A stretch of DNA of 36,861 bases. Source: a virus. The notes under the pieces were generated by a model. It did not search any database, was not told the DNA's origin, and was given only the letters and a program-made list of their open reading frames with translations. Position 1 is the stretch's first letter; each line of letters begins with the position of its first letter. Positions 16,492-28,400 of the stretch are shown here, piece after piece. The position numbers and the translations under genes were made by a program. The stretch is taken from positions 1 to 36,861 of IMG/VR virus record IMGVR_UViG_3300020084_000041, one strand, 5' to 3'.

Positions 16492-19400
16492 AGTTAACTT
16501 TAAGAGGAACTGTTCTAAAGGCAAGAGGTGCAGTAGAAACACCTATGAGACCATTATTATTTAACGTAAACACAACTGGGGATGTACGAGAGTTATAATC
16601 ATAAATTTTACCCCAACTATATTTTGCACAAGTAAAACCAGCAGTTGTGCCAATTCCAGTAATAGATTGAACGTTGCTGTATACTGTAACAATCCCAGAA
16701 AGGCTACTTACAACATTATCTGCTCTGTAAACATTATCAATAAATGTTGTTCCTATTCCAAGAACTCCAAATCCTTCAGATCCATCTAGTGTAGTTACTC
16801 CACTACCAACAATACTATTGTTAACGATAAAGTAATCACCAGTAGCAATTCCACTCTTTGTAATATTTCCATAATTTGCCTGATTTAATACTGAATCACT
16901 ATCAAATTGGAATATAATCATAGGAGATGTAGTTGAAACACCAGCTGCACTTGTAGTAATTCCAACAATATTGCCATAATCTCCTGCAATTTTAATATTA
17001 TCAAACCTTTCATAATAAGTTGTTGGTGGTGATACAAGAACAACAACTGGTGTATTACTATCATAACCAAATCCAGGATCTGTCACGGTAATACTAGTTA
17101 CTATTCCAGCACCAGAAATATTTGATGTTACTGTTGCCTTAACAACTTCAGATTCTGTAACGGCATACTGTGAAGATTGACCAACACCAATTACATTGAA
17201 TAATTCGGTGCCTAATCTATAAATATCCATCCCAGAATTGGTTGTTCTGATCCAATCACTACCATTTATGGAAACTAAGGTTAATTGTGATGACCCCGTA
17301 ATAATATATACGCTGTTTTTGTAAGTTACATCATGTAATGCATATGCCGAAAACTCTGGTTCTGATACATTAGACCATGTTCCACCACCATCAGTTGATT
17401 TTAAAATTGTGCCATTATCGCCAACGGCAATGTGGCAGTTATTTAAATATTTAACTGAACGTAATTTATTAGAAGTTCCAGATGTTTGATTTGTCCAAAC
17501 ATAACCATCTGAAGTTCTTACAATAGCACCATTGTCACCAACAGCAACAAAGTTATCTAATCCAAATGCAACAGAATTTAAAGTATTAGTTCCTGCAGTT
17601 CTCACAACCCAAGAAGTTGTAATTCCAGTTGGAGCTTCTGAAACTAAAGCTGTTCCTCCTGCGCCAACAGCAACAAACTTGTTAAATCCATAATCAACTC
17701 CATTAATATCACCACTGAAAGTTGCTGGGGGGAAATCAAAAGGAATAATACCACCAACAAAAACTCTTGATAAGAAAATTGTATTATATGTCCATGAGAG
17801 ACCTGTTGTTGAGGTTAAAATTGTTGTCCCACTACCAACAAGAACCCAGTTATTGTTTCCATATGCAACTGATTTAAGATCATTTGTAATTCCTAAAGAT
17901 TGTGAAGTCCAATTAACAAAATTAACGCTAGTAGAAAGTTTACCAGCATCGCCACATGCTACATACCGACCATTACCAAAATCGAAATTTCTAAATGTGG
18001 CTACACCAACTTCAATATCATCATTTACCCAAGTTTTACCATACTGAGGAATTAGATCCACAACAGTTGAAACTGTAACTTCTGGTGATGATGCATAACC
18101 AAATCCAGGATTAGTAATAATGTAATTAGTTACAGTCCCAGCAGTTGAGACTGTAGCAGTAATTTTTGCAGTTTCTGTATCTTTTTCATTAAAAAGTATC
18201 ACAGAATTTCTATTTTCTAATAAATCATCTAATTGCGAAAAATGTGGGAATGCATTTTCAACATAAATTTCAGTATCTGTTGTTTTGACATTTTTAATTA
18301 TTCTTGATGTTGGTATGAATTTACCCTCTAAAATTGATCTTGCTTTTGAAATATAAACATTGTCAATAACTAAATCAGATTTTTGTTTATCAAGTGTTAA
18401 TGTCCTAAAGAAATTTGGATCACTACTAATTCCAACATCAATATAATTTGTGGTCTTAACTTCACTGATGGTATTAAAATTAGTTACAACCCTCTGCAAT
18501 TGTTCTACATACGGAGTTTGTCTTAGCAATCTAAGAGAATCTCCCACCTTTACTTCTGGGGATACATTAACATCGGCTACATCAGAAACGGATCCTTTAT
18601 AGAAGAAAATTAAGCACTCACTATCTGTTGGAGGTGCCTCTGTAAATGTAATCCTGTCCCCACTAACTAAAGTGTAAGCTTGATTTGGCTGTTGAACAAC
18701 ACCATTAAGTATGATGATTAAATTATTTGTTGGATCAATGCCAGATCCAGGGAGAGCGTTTATTGTATATCTTTCAGTAATTAAATCTGTTTTAGTTAAT
18801 AAGAATGTTTTTGATCTGCCATTGAATTGTGACGAAATATCATCTAATAAAGTTAAGTTTCCAAAGTGCCAACCACTGAAAACATCATTAATTCTATCAA
18901 CAACTGTTAATGTAAATGCACTTGTAGCAATTCCAACTTGAGTAGGAATATTTGAGATTGTAAGTATATCATTTACCTTATATCCCAAACCACGGTTAGC
19001 AAATTCAAATTGTGTTACAGAGCCACCGCTACCAACAATAATATTGACTTTAGCACCAGTTCCAGAACCACCGAGTAATGGTAGATTTGAATATGCAGTA
19101 GGAATACCAACATAAACATTAGGTGGAAGAGTTGAAGCATATCCAGTGCCACCTGATATAATACTAAATCCTGTAATAATGCCAACAGAAGTTCCAGTTC
19201 CAACTAATGCTATAATTGATGCTCCCGAGCCAACCTGGCTATTTAAGTTAACTTCAACATTACTTCTATAACCAGAACCAGAACTTGTTAATACTAAAGA
19301 CTGAATTGTTCCAGATCCAGAAACAACTGGTATTGCATACGCTGCAACTAAAGGTTGATAGCCACTACCAAAACCAACTAAAACATTATTAATTATACCA

Positions 19401-22400
19401 CCTTTAGGCAAATCAAGATAACTTGTTCCAGTAAACGATATTGAACCACCAATACCGATTGCAGCTCTTTCAGTTATATTATAATCTATTACAGGCTTTT
19501 GTAAAATATTGTTTATTGTAATAATACCATAATTAGGACCTAAAATATTATTCCCAATATCTGTAATGATTCCTGTTACATCCTTACCATAAGACTTTAA
19601 TTCATATTCTGATGAAGAACCATCGAAAGAATTGCCAATATTATCAAACACATAATTTGTATCATATGATAATCTATAGAATACTCTACCAGAAAAATTA
19701 GATCTTGTTGAAACTCCAACTGGACCAACTTCCCCATAAGGTGCCGTTGTAAAGTATATTACACCGTTGTTAACATTATAATCTCCAGTTAAAACAGTTA
19801 CTCCAGCTCCTATAGTATGTGAAGTAGATATAGTTCCCATATATCCACGTTGTACAGACAATACATTAGTTGAACCAAATCCAACTGCATTAATTTTCAT
19901 CAATTCATCATCAACACGTAAAATATTAGCTGGTGTAATTGATGTAATTCCTGTTAAAGAGACTATGGTTGCACCTAATCCGACCGAACTAGTTAATGAA
20001 TAATATAAATTCTCCCTAGCAATTGGTTTTTGAATTATATTATCAATAGTAATTAAACATCTTGTATTTGCGCTATCATATGGTGGATAGAATGTGTGAG
20101 TTATACCAGCTCCAACACCGAAACCGCTTCCAATATCTCTAAATTTAAAATAATTACCTTCTGGAACTGCATCAGTTTTTAATCCAACAACTTTAATTCT
20201 ATTATCATCAACTTTGTAAATGAATACTCTTGATGGCATAAAATTAGTTGTTGCCCCACCAATTACTCTATTTGTTGATTCAATTGCAATCGGAGTGCCT
20301 CCAGCACCAGGATCATAAATTATTTCCTCACCCGTATTGAATCTATGATTTGGTAAGTTAATAATACTTTGTCCAACTCCACATGCAGTTTGTGCAGTAA
20401 AACTAACTGACAGTAATCTTTTGTTATTTCTATTCAATCTAAACGAAGTCAATCCAACAATCGTCCCACCTTTAGAAACATTAGAAACTGTTACGTCAGG
20501 AGCAGCTGTTGTACCTATTCCAATAATAGAAGTGACAATTCCAACATAAGAATTAATTGCAGCTAATGTATTCGCACAACAATTGGCATTGTATGATGGA
20601 CTACAATCAGTATCAACCGATACAGTATAATTGTATGATTGTGAAATTGTAAATGGTGTTGATTGATATGATGTTGATATTGCAACATTATTAATTACAT
20701 ATTGAGAAAGATTTATAATATATCTAAATCCACCTATAGTTTCTTGACTTTCCCCATCAACAAAACTTGTACCACCAACACCAGTCCAATAAGACAGTCC
20801 AGCGGCAACACTCTTTTCATTACCACCATATTTTAGATCATAAGCAACCGCATCAACAATATAACCTACATCTCTCTCACATACTTCACTATCAAAATCT
20901 AAATTGCTTAAAATTCCAGGATATGTATTTGTGATAAAACCAACAACTTCAGATTGAATAAACTCTCTATTTAAAAGTAATAAATTTGCGCCATCTGCAT
21001 TTATATTATCTAATTCTAGAAGACTAGTACCATTAAATTCGTCACTAATATCGTCTACAATCTGAACACGGTTGGTTTTACAAATGCTATAGTCAAATAA
21101 CTTTTTACTTAATAACCCAACATCTTTTGATATACCTTTATTAGTAGTAACCTCAAAAGATTTATCAAAATATTGCTTAGTATTAAATGATGATTCACTT
21201 AAAATATTAATTAAAGTATCTGAGGTATCTATTGTAGATGGCATTAAATTGAAACTTCTACCAATACCTAAGGAGGGCTTTGAATTCACAACTACATCAC
21301 CAAAAACAGCCATACCAGATGGATGTGCTAAAGCTTCTACATCATTAATCCAAGTATTCTTTTGAATTAAGCTATTAATTGCATAGGAAAAACTTTGATA
21401 GTAATTACTATCTTGAATTCTTTGATCTGTATCGTTTACAAAACCAGTTCTTGTTCTCCAACCGTTTTCTTTTACACGTTCACCCGCACAATTGAAATGT
21501 GCATCAGAATAATCAATTTCATCTACAACTGCTTTTGAATTTGTTTTTGAACCAACAAGAGAATTTCCAATTCCAATATTGAAACTATTACCTACAATTT
21601 TGAGTAAGTCTTTTTGAGAATTCCAACCGTCTTTATATACTTTAAATAAACTTCCATTTGAAAAGATAGTTTCATTTTCAATAAAATCAGTTTTTTCTAG
21701 TGTGGCAGTAAATTTAGCCAAATCATCATACTTAATAACTCTACCAACGCTATTAGTTGAATCATAATAACCACCAGTACTTCCTAAACCAACAATAGAA
21801 TAAGTTACTGTTTCTGCTCCAGGAGTAGTATCAATAGATGTAACATCAAAATATGCATAGTTATAGTCACTTGAATTATATCCACCAGCACCCGATAATG
21901 CTTCGGTGAGTTCAATTCCTTCAACAAAAACTTTATCTCCAACTTCAAATGGGAAGTCAATGAAACTTCCATTATCAGAATTAATTGATAGTGTATTGAC
22001 TAATCCATCAGATACTGCACTCTTAACTGTTAACCCATTTGAGTTATTAATAGGTATGATAGTTGGTGGAACTAATGATAAGCCAGTTTTATTAATAGTT
22101 ACCTTAGCATTTTGAATACTACCACCTTCAAGTTTAGAGTCAAACTCAATTTCAGGATGTTCAATACAAATAAGTTTTGGCTCAACTAAGTAATTTTTAC
22201 CACTATCTAAAATGACAACATCTTTTAATTGATAATTATTTCTTAATTTTAGAACAAATGGAATATCTGCTTTTGGTTTTAGTGATGGATCTGTTGGGAA
22301 ATTATATCCAGAATTTATAATATTTAAATTTTTAATTTTTCCAATGTTATCAGATAACAGTTTTAACTCTGCTTCTGTTCCTCCCACAGAGGTTAAACTT

Positions 22401-25400
22401 GAAATTTCTGGAAGTGCCAAATAACCAGTTCCAGTGAATCCAATTGATACCTCTCTAATACCGCCAGTGGCGGTTAAAGAATCTGTATAATATCTAAAAG
22501 TAGTAACTCCAGAGTTTGTATATTGAGAAAGTTCTGGTTTGGTCAATAAATCAACGTTAATAGTCGTCGATCCTACAGAAGTTATATTATAAATTCCATT
22601 ATATTTTGATACTTCTACTACAATTTGAGAATATGCATCAACATCAGTGTCAACATTATATGCATATGCATTTGAAGTGATTGTACTTAGTCCTACTGGT
22701 CTTAGTTTGTAATAGAATACATCAGGTACATTGGTATCAAGTTTTAAATTAACCTTTGTAGTTGCACTACCATCGCCAGGAGTTCCAGTTCTAGTAATGT
22801 TCTTTAAGTTAATTTTATTAGTAAAACTATCATCAAGGTAGAAATCCAAGACTAAAGAATTTAAACTTGCATCGCCAATATTAAATGATAATGTATTACC
22901 TAATAATCCTTTAATTGGTGGATTAATTGGTGATAGTGTATGCGATGCTCCACCAACGGAAGTAAAAACAATACCAGAATAATACGGATTTTTAGCATCA
23001 TATAAGTATTCTACTAACTGGATCTTATCCTTATCAACTTTAACAACAAAATACTCCTCACCATTAATTAATGGTGCAACAGGATTTGCAGAATTGTAAA
23101 CTACTTTGCTGCCTGTTTTAAAGGTATTATCATATATTGTTATAGTATTATTCGTGGTTGATACCTGTGTTGAACCAAACCCAACTGGATTGATCAAAAT
23201 ACGAGCACTTGTATTATCAAACTTAACTGTTATATTTTCAGTTTGATTTGGTAGTAAATCTATGATTATACTATCGTTATGCTTTAAATTATGCTCATCA
23301 AATGTAGTAATTACGGCTTCGTTTAGAGAAATTTGACCAATTGGGTTTTGATAAGTAGTTTTTAATTCATGTGCTAATCCATTTGCTTGACTGCTGTATG
23401 GGAAATATAATCTACCAAGAGCAGATGTAATTCCAGCTAATGTTGTAGAAACGCCAATGAAATCCTGAGTGTCAACAATTACATATACATTACTTCCAGA
23501 TTGTAAAGTAAATTCACTTGTTAATGCGATATCTGGTGAACATGTTAATCCAATTCCATTAACTGCTGTATATTTTACTTGCTCTCCATTTATAAACCCA
23601 TGATTAGGAATATATAAAGATCCAGGTGGAATATTTAATTTTTTGATTTGTTTGATAACACTTGTAGTTGCAACTCCAACGTTAACAACTGCAGTACTAT
23701 CGTAGTTTACTAAAATTGAATCTGGGAAACTTTGTGCTACAAATCCAGGTGAAATATTTAAATTAAGAATATTTTGAGTTTCTATTAAATCTCCAATTTT
23801 AAAGGGATTGCTATAAAATTCAATTTTAGTATATGACCCCTGACCAGTCTGAACTCCAATTGGTGTTGCAGTAATTCCAAATCCAATTTGAATTGAAGTT
23901 GTAGTGCTACCGTAACCAACATCTAGTTGAGGATTAAAAAATGTAGAGCGATTTAATTTTGTATTTGCAGAATCTGTAGTTACTCCAATCAAATTTAAAG
24001 AAATAGGGACTGAAAATACTTTTCCTTTAAGAGTAACTTCAGAGGTTGCAGTATGTGCTACAGAAACGGAAGAGTTAAATCCTCTCAAAACTTTATATCC
24101 AGTATTTAACCGATTGGAACCTAATACCAATAACTGCTCAACTCCAATTCCAATAATATCTCCAGGAACTATATTTTTGGTATATGGAGACTCTGTTAAA
24201 ACTACTTCTGTTGCTATGCCAGTAGCTGCTGTTGTCCCTATTGCAGTCCTTACTTTAGAGTAGAATGTACTGACACCAGCTTTGTACTTCCCTTCTATAA
24301 ATTTATATGAAGCTGTGTTAATTCCAGAAATTGTAATTGTTTGTAAATCTAACAATGCATGTGGTGATGTAAAGATGCCAATTACATTTTTTTCTTGCTG
24401 AATAAATTCAATATTTGAATATGTTGTAGTTACATTAGTAATATTGCTTATTGCAATTCCAACCAAAGATGTAACTTTTGCATCTAGACCACGACCATTT
24501 GTTCCCCTATTATCAAATTCAAGTCTATCATTTATTTTATAAGATGATCCCTGTTTTATAACATTAACAAAATCAACTCCAGACTTTTGAACACCCCTTA
24601 CTAAAACTTTAGCATCATCACCATACCTTAAATCAATACCATTATAAACTGAGTATTCACGATTAATTTTATATGGAGAAGTATTTCTAGTGAGATTTTC
24701 AGACTCAATTATGTTATAATCTTGAGTATTTGTGGAATTTAAGTTGAAGTCGTCAACTTCATATGCATAATCATTTAAAACATATGGATAGTTTGTAGTT
24801 GTTGCAAAATACGCATAAGTGCCGTTTGGAAAATCTGGTGTTATGCAATATCTACCGTTATTTTCATCAAGATCACCATTAGCAGTATATACATAATCTT
24901 CTATGAAAAATCCTGGTGGATATGATGGTCTTTCACCCAAAGGAATTAATTCATATCCACTTACTAAGGCTTTAATTCCTGTGAGTGTTGATGCATTTGA
25001 TGAACCATAAGGTCCATAAATTGGATTACCATCATATGCCCATCCAACTATCGGAGAATGTTCAATGCTTGGGGTTTCATTTAAATTAGCATCTAAATTA
25101 TCTTCAAGTAAATATCTAAGTTGTTTTGGAACAATTGGACTTACTAACTGAGCTGAAATATTAGACTTGTTTAGTGCTCCAATGTAAATAGAATTTGAAG
25201 GATTTGTAGGATCATTTATGATAGATTCATATCTTTTGTAGTAATTTATATGCCACACTTGAACGTTGGCATCAAAAAATGCGTTTTTCCCTCTTGATAC
25301 TACAGTTAATATAGTGTTTTGTTTTTTATAATTTTTTCCAGAGTCTATAACTTCAACATTTATAATTTTACCTTCGCTTATAATAGGTTTAAGGGAAGCA

Positions 25401-28400
25401 AATGCACCATCTCCAGTTACCACAATATCTGGAACAGATGTGTAGCCACTGCCACCGTTTAAAATATAAACCTCAGATATTCCACCATTGATTACAATTG
25501 GTTGTAATACGGCGTCTTTTCCACTACTTAATAAAACATTCGGCTTTCTATTAAAATTAATTATCTCAGGAGTTCCATATTCAGTACCACCACTCTTTAA
25601 AAATATATTTGTGACAGAACTAGTAAATACGGGAACTGCAAGTGCTTGAGAGTTTTCAAATGTACCACCAATTGAAGCAAGGTTTCCACTAACATCCACC
25701 GAATTCGGAGTTCCTAATATTTCTAACTGAATTGGAGGAGTATAGAAAGTATGCTCACCTGTCCCAAAACCTGCCACTTTAACATATTTGTTTTGATCAT
25801 AGTTCACAGATGATAATGTCGTGCCGATTCCAGCAGATGCAAGCCTAAATTTATCGTTATCTAATTTAATAATATAATATGCTTGAGATGTATTTAATCC
25901 AGCAATGGTAGAGCCAGTTGTATTATAATAGATTAATTCTTTTTCTGCAAAATTATGACTCTTTGCGTAAATGAAATTTTCTTGTGTATTAATGCCAACA
26001 AGTGCTAGAGGTATATTTTGAGGTTGATTTGGTGGATATGATTGTGGTTCAACTATGACCTTTTTATTTACATATCCACTTCCAGGATTAGTTACTTCAA
26101 TTCTATCAACAATATTTCTAGTTTTTGTTGATATAAAACTATTATTTCCTTTACTAAGCTGAGTTATGTTAATAGTGTTTATACCAGCCAAAGCATTTTC
26201 TTCGGTTGTGGTTAACTTTATAGTGCTATCATTAACTTTGATAACATAATATTTTGAAAGATCTATTAAATATGCTTTTGTATCCGATTCTCCAGCCGCA
26301 GGTGCTCCATCGGTGCCAATTCCTATACCAGTATTGGTATAAGATCTATAGATAACTTCCTCACCAGTTTTAAAGTTATGATATGTGCTAAAACCAATTT
26401 GATCTGATGTTGTATTAATACCAGAAGAATTAGCTGCAAAATCAATTGTAGTAAAAATTGATTTCATTACTGCTTCTGCAGTAGCTCCACTACCGTTACC
26501 ACCAGTTATTTTAATTGTAGGTGTAGTTAAGTAATCATATCCAGAATTTAATAATAATGCTCCAGATAGTGACCCCTCAAGATGAACAAATGCAGAAGCT
26601 CCAACTCCAACACTATCTTCAATAATAACATTGGGTGGATTAATTAAATCATATTCTTCACCACCAGCAGTTACATCAATTGAAGTTAATTTACCATAGA
26701 AAACCTTGTCATCACTCTTTGGATATAATACTTCAGTGCCATTCAGCAGAATTCCCACAGAAAATGGTAAAGGAGATTGTTGAATACTAAAATTACTTTT
26801 CTTAATCTTTGGATCTATTGGAATTCTTTTAATTAATTTTTGATCTAAAATATTTCTTTGTGCTAAAGAATATAAAATTACTGCATTAGTAATAGCATTT
26901 ACTGCACCTGATGGCGTAAATGTAATATAACTATCTTGATAAATTTTAGCTCTATTATAAGCTAATTTTATTTGAGTATTACTAACTTTTTTTACATAGT
27001 ATGCACCAGTATTAATTCCAACATTAGCACCAGAATAACTATAATAAACTTTATCTCCAGTTTGTAAATTATGATTTACTGTTACATTAAAACTATTTTT
27101 TGTTGTAATAATTTCTGTTTCTACTGATCCAATACCAAAATATAATGTTCCAGTGTTAGTTGGTATTGAATATGATGGTAAACTTGTTGATGTTACATAA
27201 ACAGAATCTTTAGCTGGATTTACATAAGTATTTTGAATATCAGCTAAGTACTTATATTGACCTGCTGGTGATATATGAATATTTCTATAGAGCTTATAAT
27301 CTAAATTAGAATTTAATGTACCAGAAACAAATTGTAACGCAAATGAGGTTGGCGAATAAATTTGAATAACAGTTCCTGATACGGGTGGATTGAACGAATT
27401 ATCATAATCATCTACATCATAGAGTGTTATTGAGTCCCCTAATTTAAATCCATGAGGCACCTTAGTATTGATTGTTGCAGGTGATGATGTTTGCGTAATA
27501 CCATTAGGCTTATCAACAACTTTTATTTCATAAGTATTATTTTGAAACCAATTATTAAATCTATTATTGTATAATTCAAGATTAATCTCCACATCCTCAC
27601 CTAAATTTTTAAACCCAATCTCATCTCCAACCTTTAGGTATTTTGATTTTTCTAAAAGATCGGAATAATTTGATAATATAGAAGTAATTCTCATATATAC
27701 TGGTTTGTTTTTATCACCATCTTCATATGAATATGCAAAACTATTTGCATAAACATTTACAAATTTATCAATTGATGCTGAAATAACACAGTTAAAAAAT
27801 TGGTTATCATTTTTACCATTATATGTAACATATTCACCATTAATATATAATTCTCCAACATTGGGAAATCCAACTGTAGAATCGACAAAAATCGTATTTT
27901 CTTCTACACCAGCACCAATCGTAGTTCTAGTAACAGGACATGCAACAAATTTTCCAAGTTTTGTATCATTACTTAATTGAATTTCATGATATACTTGTTC
28001 TCCAAGATTAATTAAAGATGATAAGTATACATTTCCGTATGCGTAGGGAGTATCTTGAATAATTGGTTGTCCATTAATTTTATCAATATCGCCGTAAATA
28101 ACTTCAACAATTAAATTATCACTTACGCTCCACTGAGCTACAGATGGTTTTAATAAGTATTCTGATGGAGTTACTAACTTTACATTAGGATCACCATATA
28201 GTACTTTAAATAGAATTTTATAAGACTCTAATGTACCTTTGGTCTCATAAAAATCTTTAGCTTGCTTTAAGAATAACTTCTTATCAACATTTTCATTTAA
28301 TGCTTTGTCTTGGAATCCTGGTAAGAATTGTGACTTGATATTCTTCCATAATTCAACATAAATTAAACTACTGATATTTTTTACTAATGTACCACTTACA

